This document shows, one piece after another, positions 52,434-61,836 of a DNA stretch of 64,000 bases (positions are counted from its first letter, which is position 1; every line of letters begins with the position of its first letter). The notes beneath the pieces were generated by a model. The model saw nothing but the letters and a program-made list of their open reading frames with translations, had not been told where the DNA came from and did no database searches. The position numbers and the translations under genes were made by a program. Source of the DNA: Qipengyuania xiamenensis (GTDB taxonomy: Bacteria > Pseudomonadota > Alphaproteobacteria > Sphingomonadales > Sphingomonadaceae). The DNA is taken from the NCBI RefSeq assembly GCF_019711495.1, contig NZ_JAIGNM010000003.1, positions 1 to 64,000 on the forward strand. The letters are read 5' to 3'.

Positions 52434-53216
52434 ATGGCGGAGAAGGTATTCCTGGTGATCGGCGCGGGCGCAGGGATCGGCGGTCATGCCGCGGCCCGCT
52501 TTGCGCAAGGTGGCTATCATGCGGTCCTTGCCCGGCGCTCCGACGAAGAGGGGCTGGCGAGGCTGGTCGCCCAGATCGAGGATGCGGGCGGCAAGGCTTC
52601 GGGGACGTTGCTCGATGCAGCAGCAGACGGCACGATCGAGGAATTGGTCGAGCGGACCGAAAGCGACATCGGGCCAATCGATACGGTGCTTTACAACCTT
52701 GGCGCGCAGATCGGGAACCGCGACTTGGCCAACACGCCGCATCGCACCTTCGAACTGGGCTGGAGGCTCGGGTGCTACGGCCTCTTCCGTCTGGCCCATA
52801 CGGTCACTCCGCGGATGGTCGAGCGCGGGAGCGGGACGATCCTCGTCACATCGGCCACTGCTGCGGTCAGGGGCAATGCGGGGCAGCACAGCCATGCAGC
52901 CGCCATGGGCGGGCGGCGAATGCTATGCCAGACATTGAACGCCGAATTCGGACCGCAGGGCGTGCATGTCGCGCATGTGGTGGTCGACGGGTCTGTCGAT
53001 GCGCCCGATACGCTGGGCAAGCTCCTCGGCGACAGGTTCGAGGCCTACAAGGCATCGAAGGGCGAGGACGGGGTGATCGACCCCGCCGCGCTGGCAGAGA
53101 CCTATTGGCACCTCGCGCACCAGCCGAAGAACTGCTGGACGCACGAACTCGACGTCAGGCCGTTCAGCGATGTGGCGTGGTGGAACGACAATCCCGATCC
53201 GAAGATCGGGATCTGA
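52434..53216 (+). CDS. atypical SDR-family protein lacking Tyr and Lys
   Basis: Rossmann protein of 260 residues. The cofactor site VIGAGAGIGGHAAARFA and the NLGAQ and LVTSATAAVRGN strands are classic short-chain dehydrogenase features. The catalytic Y-x-x-x-K is replaced: the aligned region reads SHAAAMGGRRM, with His for Tyr and Met for Lys. Dehydrogenase activity is therefore doubtful; it may bind NADP as a sensor or do other chemistry. GAGGAG precedes the ATG. It converges on the PilZ gene. Confidence 0.82.
   Translation: MAEKVFLVIGAGAGIGGHAAARFAQGGYHAVLARRSDEEGLARLVAQIEDAGGKASGTLLDAAADGTIEELVERTESDIGPIDTVLYNLGAQIGNRDLANTPHRTFELGWRLGCYGLFRLAHTVTPRMVERGSGTILVTSATAAVRGNAGQHSHAAAMGGRRMLCQTLNAEFGPQGVHVAHVVVDGSVDAPDTLGKLLGDRFEAYKASKGEDGVIDPAALAETYWHLAHQPKNCWTHELDVRPFSDVAWWNDNPDPKIGI
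53191..53212. terminator. hairpin between converging SDR and PilZ genes
   Basis: atcccgatc (53191-53199) and gatcgggat (53204-53212) form a perfect nine-pair stem with a CGAA loop, inside the last codons of the SDR gene. It could end transcription for both genes, but no clear T-run follows. Confidence 0.4.
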
Positions 53217-53219
53217 TCG

Positions 53220-53498
53220 TCAGGCGAGTTCGAGCACCTGCATTGCCGCCGGGCTGAGGCGGTGCATGAAGCGCACGCCCGCCTCGTTGCCGCGGACCCA
53301 GACGATCTGGCCGGCAAACTCGTTCTTCTCGTCGATTTCGAAGAATACGGTCGAGCCCTTGTTGACGTAGGAATCGAACAGTTCGATCCGGCAACCTGTC
53401 AGCGAAATATCGCACAACAGGGCTTGCGCGCGCTGCACCGGCACACGGCAATTCAGGACGATATTCGTCCCCTGTCGATTGGTCGTACGTGTCTGCAT
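53220..53498 (-). CDS. PilZ domain protein
   Basis: Protein of 92 residues consisting of one PilZ domain. The c-di-GMP-binding signatures are present: RTTNR near residue 4 (RxxxR) and CDISLTGCRI (D-x-S-x-x-G). Start at ATG 53498 with GGAG six bases upstream; an upstream ATG at 53576 lacks one. It probably responds to cyclic di-GMP by contacting another protein. Confidence 0.8.
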   Translation of the reverse strand: MQTRTTNRQGTNIVLNCRVPVQRAQALLCDISLTGCRIELFDSYVNKGSTVFFEIDEKNEFAGQIVWVRGNEAGVRFMHRLSPAAMQVLELA

Positions 53499-53596
53499 GA
53501 AAACTCCAAGTCGCCTGGGAACGTTACCCGGAAATCGGCAAGAAGTGGTTAACGCGGCGTTGTCGCTTCCATACAAGCGGCGCTAGTCCGGGGCCC

Positions 53597-54130
53597 TCAG
53601 CCCTTCCATTCGCGGCGCTCTTCCGCCGCCTTGAGAACTTCGTAGGCGAGCTGGTACTTCTGGAAGGCGTCGGCAGCTTCCTTGTCGCCCGGCTTCACAT
53701 CGGGATGGACCGCCTTGGCCTTTACCCGCCAGGCTTTCTTGACTGCGGCAAAGTCGGCATCGGCCTCGAGCTCGAGCACCTCGAGTGCACGCATTTCGTC
53801 GGCGCTGCGCGAACCGTCACCAGAACCGCTCCAGCCATAGTGCTGCGCCTCTGCATAGCCGGCATTCTCGGCCCTCTCGGACTTGGCCCTTGCCTCTTTC
53901 TCCGCCTTGTCGAGACCTTCGAAATAGTCCCAGCCAGAATTGTATTCGGCCGCATGCTTCTGGCAGAAGTACCAGCGATCGGGGCTGTTGGGCGCCTTGG
54001 GAGCCGGGCAATCGCCCTTTTCCTCGCAGCCATGGCGATCGCACAGGCGCACGGTCGCCGCCTCGCGGCTTTCGTCATAGCCACGCCAGCGGGGAAAGCC
54101 CCAGTCGTTGGACCGGCGCGCCTTAGGCAT
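53597..54130 (-). CDS. J-domain protein with N-terminal Cys cluster
   Basis: Protein of 177 residues. The C-terminal 60 form a J-domain with helix II/III and the HPD motif in VHPDVKPGD, so it should stimulate a DnaK-type chaperone. The N-terminal part has CDRHGCEEKGDC and FCQKH, a likely zinc site. A Tyr/Trp-containing linker separates them. ATG 54130 or GTG 54133 could start it; no clear ribosome site. Client unknown. Confidence 0.8.
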   Translation of the reverse strand: MPKARRSNDWGFPRWRGYDESREAATVRLCDRHGCEEKGDCPAPKAPNSPDRWYFCQKHAAEYNSGWDYFEGLDKAEKEARAKSERAENAGYAEAQHYGWSGSGDGSRSADEMRALEVLELEADADFAAVKKAWRVKAKAVHPDVKPGDKEAADAFQKYQLAYEVLKAAEERREWKG

Positions 54131-54267
54131 CACAAGTTGTTGGTCGAGCTGGCATGGCGGTCAATCTAGGGACGCTGGCGGTTTGCGCAAGGATGGTGGA
54201 ACCAGTTTCAATTCGAAATGTTGCATTGCGAACATTGTTTAACGAATTTTGATCTACAGGCCACGAC

Positions 54268-54417
54268 ATGAGCAAGCAGCTTACCCTTTCCGCCACCGTC
54301 GCCGTGCTGAGCATGGCAGCTTTCGCGCTTTCGACCAGCATCGGTGGCAATGAAAAGGCCGAGCACGGCGTGCACGCCGCCTCGGCCCCTCAGGTCGTAG
54401 AAAACGCCGCCGGCTAA
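54268..54417 (+). CDS. small exported protein of unknown function
   Basis: Open frame of 49 residues with a good signal-like N-terminus (TLSATVAVLSMAAFALSTS) and a short His/Ala-rich tail. An upstream A/T-rich region of about 90 bases could hold its promoter. It ends inside a hairpin and converges on pal. Coding status rests on the signal-peptide pattern and placement only. Confidence 0.45.
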   Translation: MSKQLTLSATVAVLSMAAFALSTSIGGNEKAEHGVHAASAPQVVENAAG

Positions 54418-54425
54418 GCGGCGTT
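54403..54425 (+). terminator. hairpin at the end of the small exported gene
   Basis: aacgccgc (54403-54410) pairs with gcggcgtt (54418-54425), eight pairs around the TAA stop. It may cooperate with the next hairpin. Confidence 0.5.
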
Positions 54426-54427
54426 CA

Positions 54428-54459
54428 GGGCAGGCGCGCCGGAGCGCCCCTGCCCGTTT
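54428..54459. terminator. probable terminator between pal and the small gene
   Basis: gggcagg (54428-54434) pairs with cctgccc (54449-54455), extended by cgc/gcg inside, followed by gtttc. Lies seven bases past the pal stop in the minus direction and could serve both converging genes. Confidence 0.6.
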
Positions 54460-54465
54460 CGAAAA

Positions 54466-54978
54466 TCAGTTGATCGTGACCGTCGCTGCGCGGCGGTTCT
54501 GTGCCCATGCAGCCTCGTTCGAGCCGAGCGCCACGGGGCGTTCCTTGCCGTAGCTGACAGTGCGGATCCGGCTCGCCGGGATACCGAGCGAGACGAGGTA
54601 GTTCTTCGCCGCGTTCGCACGACGCTCGCCCAGGGCGAGGTTGTATTCACGCGTGCCACGCTCGTCGGTGTGGCCTTCGATGGTGAAGGTGACGTTCGAG
54701 TACTGGCTGAAGTACTGCGCCTGCGTCTGCAGCTTGGCGCTGTCTTCGGCATCGATATTGTAACGGTCGGTGTCGAAGTAGACGACCGTGTTGGCGCGGC
54801 CGACGGCCTCGATGAAATGCTCCATGCTGCCGACGGCGGGGCCGGTAGGCGTGGGCGTGGGCGCCGGAGCCGCAGTGGCTTCGGGCGCGGGCGGAAGCTC
54901 TTCGGGTGCCTTCTTCTGGCAGGCTGCCAGTGCGAGGGCCGAGGTGAGCATTACAGCAGTTGCAATACGGGTATTCAT
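54466..54978 (-). CDS. pal: peptidoglycan-associated lipoprotein Pal
   Basis: Outer-membrane lipoprotein of 170 residues. Lipobox ALAAC at residue 20, then a Pro/Ala linker and an OmpA-type peptidoglycan-binding domain (VYFDTDRYNID, TIEGHTDERGTREYN, GERRANAAKNYL). It anchors the outer membrane to the wall and receives TolB. Last gene of the tol cluster, 115 bases after tolB. Confidence 0.95.
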   Translation of the reverse strand: MNTRIATAVMLTSALALAACQKKAPEELPPAPEATAAPAPTPTPTGPAVGSMEHFIEAVGRANTVVYFDTDRYNIDAEDSAKLQTQAQYFSQYSNVTFTIEGHTDERGTREYNLALGERRANAAKNYLVSLGIPASRIRTVSYGKERPVALGSNEAAWAQNRRAATVTIN

Positions 54979-55093
54979 TTTGCTGTCCCCTTTTAAACAG
55001 CGGTGAAAATCGGTTTGCCCCCGATTTCTGGCCCCGCCCCCATCCGGTATGCGGGCGGCACCAAACTTCGTCCCCACGAATTCTTCAATGATC

Positions 55094-56500
55094 TTAGGGC
55101 AGGATCGGTCCCCAGGCCGGGTCCGATGCATCGACCGGCGTAGGCAGTCGGCGCTCGTTCTCGCCCGTCAGGTCGACCTGCCACAGCGAGGTCGCGCCGG
55201 TGTTGCGTGCCGTGCGGAAGAACTGGATGATCCGGCCGTTGGGCGCCCACGTGGGTGCCTCGTCCTGCCAGCCATTCGTCAGCTTGCGCAATCCGCGCCC
55301 GTTCGGGTTCATGACGGCGATGTTGAAGTCGCCGGCGATGTGCGTGAAGGCGATCTGGTCGCCGCGCGGGCTCCACTCGGGCGTTGCCGAACGCCCGCCG
55401 AAGAAGGTCAGGCGGCGCTGGTTCGAACCGTCGGCATCCATGATGTAGATCTGCTGGCTGCCCGAACGGTCGCTCTCGAACACGATCCGGCTGCCGTCGG
55501 GCGAATAGGACCCACCGATGTCGATGCCCGGTGTGTCGGTGAGTCGCTCGCTGCGGCCACCCTGAGCCGAGACGCGGTAGATATCGGTATTGCCGCCGAC
55601 TGCCATCGAATAGAGGATCCAGCGACCATCCGGGCTCCAGCGCGGGGCGAAGGTCGGGTTGTCGCTCTGCGTGACCAGCGTCTGGCGACCGGTACCGATG
55701 TCATAAACATAGATACGCGGATTGCCGTCGACATAGCTCAGGTAGACGAGCTGCTTGTAGTCGGGCGAGTAGCGCGGCGTAAGCGCGGTCGAACGGCCCG
55801 TGGTGATGAAGCGGTGGTTCGCCCCGTCGCTATCCATGATCGCAAGGCGCTTGGTGCGTTTATCCTTCGGGCCGGTTTCGGCGATATAGGCGATGCGGCT
55901 GTCGAAGAACGGGCTTTCGCCGGTCAGGCGCGCATAGATGAGGTCCGAACACTTGTGCGCCGCACGGCGCCAGTCGGCGGGCGAGACCACCCAGCCCTCG
56001 GCCACGAGGCGCTGCTGGAGCGCCATGTCGTAGAGATAACAGCCGACGGTCAGACGGTCGTCGCTGCGCGCACGGACATAGCCGTGCACCAGCATTTCCG
56101 CGCCGCGCACACCCCAGGTCGACCATACGGGCGAGGTAATGTTGGCGAATTCCGGCTTGGGCAGTGAATCCGGACCGGTCGGCTTGAACAGGCCGTTGTT
56201 GCGAAGGTTTGCGGTGATGACGCGGGCAAGCTCCTCGCCCAGCGCGGCAGTGCCGTTGGCGTTGGCGGGCGTCGAGACATTGCGGTCGGTCGCGAAGGCG
56301 GGGATTGCGATGCCGAGGTCATCGAGCGAGCTGTCATCCGACACCGTGCCGCGCAGCGGCCCGTCGCCGTCATCGCCCTCGACAGCTACCGCTTCGACTT
56401 CCTGGCCCTCGCCCATCGGTTCGCCGAGATCCTGGTTCTGGGCGGCCACCGGCGCAGCGACGAGCGCGATCAACGGGGTCAGGGCTATAAGAAATTTCAT
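55094..56500 (-). CDS. tolB: Tol-Pal system protein TolB
   Basis: Periplasmic protein of 468 residues. A signal peptide (FLIALTPLIALVAAPVAAQ) and an acidic linker (EGDDGDG) are followed by the N-terminal TolB domain and a six-bladed propeller with WSPDG and SPDGSRI repeats (RIVFESDRSGSQQIYIMDAD). The acidic N-terminal insert is longer than in E. coli. It links Pal to TolA during constriction. Starts three bases after tolA ends. Confidence 0.95.
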   Translation of the reverse strand: MKFLIALTPLIALVAAPVAAQNQDLGEPMGEGQEVEAVAVEGDDGDGPLRGTVSDDSSLDDLGIAIPAFATDRNVSTPANANGTAALGEELARVITANLRNNGLFKPTGPDSLPKPEFANITSPVWSTWGVRGAEMLVHGYVRARSDDRLTVGCYLYDMALQQRLVAEGWVVSPADWRRAAHKCSDLIYARLTGESPFFDSRIAYIAETGPKDKRTKRLAIMDSDGANHRFITTGRSTALTPRYSPDYKQLVYLSYVDGNPRIYVYDIGTGRQTLVTQSDNPTFAPRWSPDGRWILYSMAVGGNTDIYRVSAQGGRSERLTDTPGIDIGGSYSPDGSRIVFESDRSGSQQIYIMDADGSNQRRLTFFGGRSATPEWSPRGDQIAFTHIAGDFNIAVMNPNGRGLRKLTNGWQDEAPTWAPNGRIIQFFRTARNTGATSLWQVDLTGENERRLPTPVDASDPAWGPILP

Positions 56501-56503
56501 CGT

Positions 56504-57262
56504 TCAGAGCCTTCTGTCGAATTGCCATTCGAGTTCGTCCCACTGATCGTAGAACCTCTCGTCAAGCTTGAAAGGTTGGGCGAGCTGGATCGCCCGGATT
56601 GCGCGTTCGGCGTGTAGGGCAGCCTGCGCACGGTTGGAATCATTGATGCCGCTCTGGCTGACCAGCCGCGGACGGCCATTGAGCGTCCCGTCGGGATTGA
56701 GGCGCCATGCGACAACGCTCACCAGCAGTTCGCTATCGACGCCGGAAGGCACGCTCCAGTGCGGGCGCAGCGCGCGGGTAATCGCCGAAGACAAGGCCGC
56801 CCGCTCCGAGCGACCGAACGTAGCAGCCGGAGCGCGGGTCTCGTTGGTATTCGCGCTCGAACCGCGTCCCTCGAGGAAGTTGTCACCGATACGCGAACCG
56901 CCGGCCTTCTCGGTCGGACGCGGCTGCGGTTGCTGGCGCGGTTGTTCGGGTCGCGGACGCGGCGTGCTGTCTCGCACCGCTGCGCGGTTCTCGGTCGGCT
57001 GCGGCGGCGCATCGGCGACCGGCGTTCTCGGGGTATCGGAAAGCTCCGAAGCGATCGCGGCGCGGCTTTCCGGAACCGGATCGGGCGCGGTGGCCTCGAG
57101 GCCGATTTCATCGACGAGGCTGACCGTCATGCGCTCGGTCCGGTCGACCTGCGGAGCCGGGAAGAAGCCCTGGATTACTATCGCGGCGAGCAGCAACAGG
57201 TGCAGGGTCACCGCGACGATAAGTCCGGTGCGCTCCTCTGTCCTGATGCCTGTCCTCTCCAT
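56504..57262 (-). CDS. tolA: TolA/TonB-type energy transducer of the Tol system
   Basis: Protein of 252 residues: one N-terminal membrane helix (GLIVAVTLHLLLLAAIVIQGF), a Pro/Gln/Arg-rich spacer (PRPRPEQPRQQPQPRP) and a C-terminal globular domain with RALRPHWSVP and LNPDGTLNGRP. Shorter and more Pro-rich than the helical E. coli TolA, which is common in alphaproteobacteria. It transmits proton-motive force from TolQR to TolB and Pal. Confidence 0.88.
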   Translation of the reverse strand: MERTGIRTEERTGLIVAVTLHLLLLAAIVIQGFFPAPQVDRTERMTVSLVDEIGLEATAPDPVPESRAAIASELSDTPRTPVADAPPQPTENRAAVRDSTPRPRPEQPRQQPQPRPTEKAGGSRIGDNFLEGRGSSANTNETRAPAATFGRSERAALSSAITRALRPHWSVPSGVDSELLVSVVAWRLNPDGTLNGRPRLVSQSGINDSNRAQAALHAERAIRAIQLAQPFKLDERFYDQWDELEWQFDRRL

Positions 57263-57271
57263 GACGTCTGG

Positions 57272-57751
<480 letters not shown>

Positions 57752-57752
57752 C

Positions 57753-58451
57753 TTAGCGCTGCTCCAGCTGGCGGCTGAAGCTCGCGTTGAGCTTGTCGGA
57801 GAAGCGGTGCAGGCGGCTCTCGAAACGTTCGACGGAATGGCTGAAGCGGTTGTAGGCGATAACTGCCGGGATAGCCGCAAACAGGCCGATGGCGGTTGCG
57901 AACAGCGCCTCGGAAATGCCCGGCGCAACGACGGCGAGCGAGGAGCTTTCCTGCGCGCCGATCTGGAAGAAGCTGTTCATGATCCCCCAGACCGTGCCGA
58001 ACAGGCCGACGAAGGGGGCTACCGCGCCGACGGTGGCGAGGAAGTTCAGGCGCACCGCAATGTCGTCCGCTTCCTGCGCGACCTGGCTTTCCATCGCCGT
58101 CGTAATCCGCTCGCGAACGGCTTCGCGGTCGCGGATCTCGCCGCGCGAGGAACGCCGCCACTCGGCCACACCCGCCTGCGCAACGCGGGCAGAGGGAATG
58201 TCGCGATTGCCGCGCTCGGACATGAAGCGGTCGAAGCTTTCGGCCTGCCAGAACTCGCTTTCGTAATCGCGCGTCGCCCCGTTGAGCTTGCGCATGCGCA
58301 GGCTGAAGGAAACAATGATCGTCCAGACCCAGATGCTGGCGAGGATCAGGCCGAACATGACGGCCTGGACCACGATATCGGCATCGAGGAACAGCTGGAT
58401 CGGATCGAGCCTAGTGGGCGCACCGACGGAAAGCAGGGGGAGGTTGGTCAT
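57753..58451 (-). CDS. tolQ: TolQ, ExbB-family motor subunit
   Basis: Inner-membrane protein of 232 residues with three helices (QAVMFGLILASIWVWTIIVSF; LATVGAVAPFVGLFGTVWGI; ISEALFATAIGLFAAIPAVIAY) and the MotA/ExbB Thr/Gly signatures. ATG at 58451 overlaps the ybgC stop as ATGA. Confidence 0.95.
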   Translation of the reverse strand: MTNLPLLSVGAPTRLDPIQLFLDADIVVQAVMFGLILASIWVWTIIVSFSLRMRKLNGATRDYESEFWQAESFDRFMSERGNRDIPSARVAQAGVAEWRRSSRGEIRDREAVRERITTAMESQVAQEADDIAVRLNFLATVGAVAPFVGLFGTVWGIMNSFFQIGAQESSSLAVVAPGISEALFATAIGLFAAIPAVIAYNRFSHSVERFESRLHRFSDKLNASFSRQLEQR

Positions 58452-58903
58452 TGATCTCCGCTCGAATTGACGAAGCGCGCGAATGCCTCGCGCCATTCTT
58501 CGGGCTGGCGAATGGGCCTGCCGCTTGGTGAAACGAAACCGACGCGCAAGTGTGCCTCGGCAAGCAATTCATCTCCGCGCATCGCGCGCTGGTGCATCCG
58601 GCAGGATGCGGCCTTGAGCTCGGTGCAACTCGTCTCGATCAGGACATCGTCGTCGAGCTTGGCCGGGCGGAGGTATTTGAGGATGATTTCGGACACGGCA
58701 TAGGCGCCCTCACCCGCCTCGATCGCGCTACGCTGGTCGATTTCCAAGCGGCGCAAGAGGTCCGAACGGGCGCGCTCGAACCAGCGCAGGTAGTTTGCGT
58801 GATAGGTGATGCCCGAAAGGTCCGTGTCCTCGTAATAGACACGCACGGCATACAGGTGCCGGTCGCCTTGGATGATACCGTCGGGAGAATTGGGCAGTGA
58901 CAT
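58448..58903 (-). CDS. ybgC: Tol-Pal-associated acyl-CoA thioesterase YbgC
   Basis: Hotdog-fold thioesterase of 151 residues. The 4HBT active-site Asp and helix lie in YYEDTDLSGITYHANYL. It is the conserved first gene of tol-pal operons and hydrolyses acyl-CoA or acyl-ACP. The start at 58903 gives the usual short N-terminus. Confidence 0.93.
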   Translation of the reverse strand: MSLPNSPDGIIQGDRHLYAVRVYYEDTDLSGITYHANYLRWFERARSDLLRRLEIDQRSAIEAGEGAYAVSEIILKYLRPAKLDDDVLIETSCTELKAASCRMHQRAMRGDELLAEAHLRVGFVSPSGRPIRQPEEWREAFARFVNSSGDQ

Positions 58904-59000
58904 TCGGCTTGGCGCTCTAGCGCAGCGAAGATTCACTGCAAAGCCGCCTTTCGGCTCCAGGACATGAACGGCGGTGAAACGAGTCCTGCGTGCGGCGAAA

Positions 59001-59378
59001 TTATCGTGCGATCATCGGCCCGAGGAACTGACCGCCGAAAATATGGACATGCAGGTGCGGCACTTCCTGCCCGCCATGTGCGCCGATATTGGCCATCATG
59101 CGATAGCCGGGTTCCACCAGCCCCTTGTCCCGCGCGACCTTGCCGACGGCGCGGATAAAGCCCGCGATCTCCTCTGCACCGGCCTTCGCGCTGAAATCGT
59201 CCCAGCTGACATAGCGGCCCTTGGGAATCACCAGCGTGTGCACTTCGGCCTGCGGATTGATGTCCTCGAAGGCAAAGGCCCACTCGTCCTCGTAGACCTT
59301 GGTCGAGGGGATCTCGCCGCGCAGGATTTTCGCGAAGATGTTGTTGTCGTCGTACGGCAGCGTCGGATCGATCGGCAT
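59001..59378 (-). CDS. HIT family nucleotide hydrolase
   Basis: Protein of 125 residues with the histidine triad HLHVHIFGG near the C-terminus and the typical N-terminal NIFAKILRGEIPSTKVYED. It hydrolyses nucleoside phosphoramidates or related mononucleotide substrates. It follows hisE by two bases and is the last gene of the his run, a common neighbour there. Confidence 0.92.
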   Translation of the reverse strand: MPIDPTLPYDDNNIFAKILRGEIPSTKVYEDEWAFAFEDINPQAEVHTLVIPKGRYVSWDDFSAKAGAEEIAGFIRAVGKVARDKGLVEPGYRMMANIGAHGGQEVPHLHVHIFGGQFLGPMIAR

Positions 59379-59380
59379 GA

Positions 59381-59695
59381 TTATTCGCCCCTGCTCGCTT
59401 TTTCTTCGAGACCCGAAGTGCCTTCGCGCCGGTCGAGTTCGGCCATGACATCGGCCAGCGGCACGTCCTTGACCTGCAGCAGGACCAGAAGGTGCATCAG
59501 CAGGTCGGCGCTCTCCGAAACCAGTTCCTCGCGCGTGCCGGACATGGCGGCGATCACCGTTTCGACTGCTTCCTCGCCAACCTTTTGCGCCATCTTGCCG
59601 AGGCCCTTCGCCTTGAGCGCGGCGACGTAGCTCTCGTCCGGCGAGGCGAACATGCGTTGGGCGATGGTGGCCTCGAGGCGGGTCAACGTATCCAT
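59381..59695 (-). CDS. hisE: phosphoribosyl-ATP pyrophosphatase
   Basis: MazG-like enzyme of 104 residues catalysing the second step of histidine synthesis. Conserved helices KMAQKVGEEAVETVIAA and ESADLLMHLLVLL carry the metal-binding acidic residues. Start at ATG 59695. It is separate from hisI here. Confidence 0.94.
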   Translation of the reverse strand: MDTLTRLEATIAQRMFASPDESYVAALKAKGLGKMAQKVGEEAVETVIAAMSGTREELVSESADLLMHLLVLLQVKDVPLADVMAELDRREGTSGLEEKASRGE

Positions 59696-59714
59696 GAAAG
59701 CGGTCCTAGGGCGA

Positions 59715-60488
59715 TCAGCCGCGCGCAGGCAAGCCTGCCGCGCGCAAGGCGCGGTGCGCTTCGCCGATGGAGTGCTGGCCGAAGTGGAAGATCGATGCGG
59801 CAAGCACGGCGCTGGCATGGCCCTGCGTCACGCCCTCGACGAGGTGTTCCAGCGTGCCGACGCCGCCGCTGGCGATCACCGGAACAGAGACGCTGTCGGC
59901 AATCGCGCGGGTGAGTTCGAGGTCGTAGCCCTGCTTCGTCCCGTCGCCGTCCATCGAGGTCACGAGCAATTCGCCCGCGCCAAGTTCGGCGAGCTTCTGC
60001 GCATGTTCGATGGCATCGATGCCGGTCGGTTTGCGTCCGCCATGGGTATAGATTTCCCAGCCGCGAAAGCCCTCGCCCTCGGTCTTGGCGCGGGCATCGA
60101 CGCTGGCGACTATGCATTGGCTGCCGAACTTGTCCGCGATCTCGCGCACCAATTCTGGCCGGGCAACTGCTGCGGAATTGACGGCCACCTTGTCGGCCCC
60201 TGCGAGTAGCAGTGCGCGTGCATCCTCGACGCTGCGGACACCTCCGCCAACTGTCAGCGGCATGAAGCAGACAGCAGCAGTACGCTGCACGATCTCGAGC
60301 AGCGTCCCGCGCCCTTCGTGGCTTGCCGAGATATCGAGGAAGCAAAGCTCGTCAGCTCCCGCGCGGTCATAGGCTTGCGCCTGCTCGACCGGATCGCCTG
60401 CATCCTTGAGATCGACGAAGTTGACACCCTTCACGACGCGCCCGTCGGCCACGTCGAGACAGGGAATGACGCGGATACGGACGGTCAT
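59715..60488 (-). CDS. hisF: imidazole glycerol phosphate synthase, cyclase subunit
   Basis: TIM-barrel enzyme of 257 residues. Catalytic Asp residues are in [16 protein letters not shown] near residue 11 and in the [10 protein letters not shown] strand. Forms a complex with HisH, which supplies ammonia. ATG overlaps the hisA stop as ATGA. Confidence 0.96.
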   Translation of the reverse strand: MTVRIRVIPCLDVADGRVVKGVNFVDLKDAGDPVEQAQAYDRAGADELCFLDISASHEGRGTLLEIVQRTAAVCFMPLTVGGGVRSVEDARALLLAGADKVAVNSAAVARPELVREIADKFGSQCIVASVDARAKTEGEGFRGWEIYTHGGRKPTGIDAIEHAQKLAELGAGELLVTSMDGDGTKQGYDLELTRAIADSVSVPVIASGGVGTLEHLVEGVTQGHASAVLAASIFHFGQHSIGEAHRALRAAGLPARG

Positions 60489-61213
60489 GCGCGTGCCGCC
60501 ACTGCGAGCGCGGCGGAAAGGTCCAGCCGCCCGTCATAGAGTGCGCGACCGGTAATCACGCCTTCGATGCCGTCCTTGGCATGAAGCGAGAGCACGTGGA
60601 TATCTTCGATACCCTTGACCCCGCCGCTGGCGATCACCGGAATGTCCACCTGGCGGGCGAGGTCCACCGTTGCGTCGAGGTTCACGCCCTTGAGCAACCC
60701 GTCGCGCCCAATGTCGGTGAAGAGAAGGCTGGCGACGCCCGCATCCTCGAACCGGCGGGCCAGGTCGATCACGGGCACGTCCGACACGTCGGCCCAACCC
60801 TCGGTCGCGACCATGCCATCCTTGGCATCCACCGCGACGACCACGCCGCCCTCGAAGGCGCGCGCCATGTCCTTGACGAACTCGGGGTCCTTCAACGCTG
60901 CCGAGCCCATGACCACACGAGAAACGCCTGCATCGAACCAGCCCTCGACATCTTCGCGCTTGCGGATGCCGCCGCCGAGTTGGACGTGGCCGGGAAATGT
61001 CTCGACGATCTGCTCGACTGCCTCGCGGTTCTGGGCAGAGCCGGCGAACGACCCGTCGAGATCGACCACATGCAGATGCCCCGCCCCGGCCTCGGCAAAC
61101 AGCTTGGCCTGCGCGGCAGGGTTATCGCCATAGACGGTGGCGCGGTCCATATCGCCCTCGGCGAGGCGAACCACCTGTCCTGCCTTGAGGTCGATTGCGG
61201 GGAAGACGATCAC
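60485..61213 (-). CDS. hisA: ProFAR isomerase
   Basis: TIM-barrel isomerase of 242 residues ([45 protein letters not shown]). The start is placed at GTG 61213, which overlaps the hisH stop as GTGA and gives the canonical N-terminus; GTG 61222 is an alternative. Fourth step of histidine synthesis. Confidence 0.95.
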   Translation of the reverse strand: MIVFPAIDLKAGQVVRLAEGDMDRATVYGDNPAAQAKLFAEAGAGHLHVVDLDGSFAGSAQNREAVEQIVETFPGHVQLGGGIRKREDVEGWFDAGVSRVVMGSAALKDPEFVKDMARAFEGGVVVAVDAKDGMVATEGWADVSDVPVIDLARRFEDAGVASLLFTDIGRDGLLKGVNLDATVDLARQVDIPVIASGGVKGIEDIHVLSLHAKDGIEGVITGRALYDGRLDLSAALAVAARA

Positions 61214-61836
61214 GGTTTCCACTCCAGGAAGCGGGAAAGAAGGGTGAGCCCGTAGCTCTGGCTCTTTTCGGGATGGAATTGCACCCCGAGGATGTTGTCA
61301 CGACCGACGGCTGCGACAAGACCGCCGCCATGGTCGGTCATCGCCAGTACGTCCTTCCCGCTGTTGGCGTGGAAGTGATAGGAATGGAGGAAATAGGCCT
61401 CGCCCTCCTCGATCACCTCGTGGTTCTTCGCATGCGGCGTCATGGCCACGTCGTTCCAGCCCATGTGAGGGACTTTCACGCTGGTATCGGTCGGCTTGAT
61501 CAGCCGCACCTCGCCCTCGATCCAGTCGAGTCCGGGCGTTACGCCGTGCTCAAGGCCGCGCGTGGCGAGCAGCTGCATGCCGACGCATATGCCGAGAAAC
61601 GGCGCACCGCCCACGAACACCCGCTCTCGCATGGCCTCGATCACGCCCTTTTCGGCGCGGAGCCCTGCCGCGCAGGCGTTGAAGCTTCCCACCCCGGGAA
61701 GGATGATCCGGTCCGCAGCACGCAGCACGTCGGGATCGGCGGTAACCTTTACCTTGGCTCCTACCCGCTTCAGCGCGTTCTCGACCGAATGCAGATTGCC
61801 CGCGCCATAGTCGACGAGAGCGATAACCTCAGCCAC
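61210..61836 (-). CDS. hisH: imidazole glycerol phosphate synthase, glutaminase subunit
   Basis: Class-I glutamine amidotransferase of 208 residues. Triad Cys in GICVGMQLL and His/Glu in GVQFHPEKS; oxyanion-loop region LPGVGSF. GTG start overlapping the hisB end. Delivers ammonia to HisF. Confidence 0.95.
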   Translation of the reverse strand: MAEVIALVDYGAGNLHSVENALKRVGAKVKVTADPDVLRAADRIILPGVGSFNACAAGLRAEKGVIEAMRERVFVGGAPFLGICVGMQLLATRGLEHGVTPGLDWIEGEVRLIKPTDTSVKVPHMGWNDVAMTPHAKNHEVIEEGEAYFLHSYHFHANSGKDVLAMTDHGGGLVAAVGRDNILGVQFHPEKSQSYGLTLLSRFLEWKP

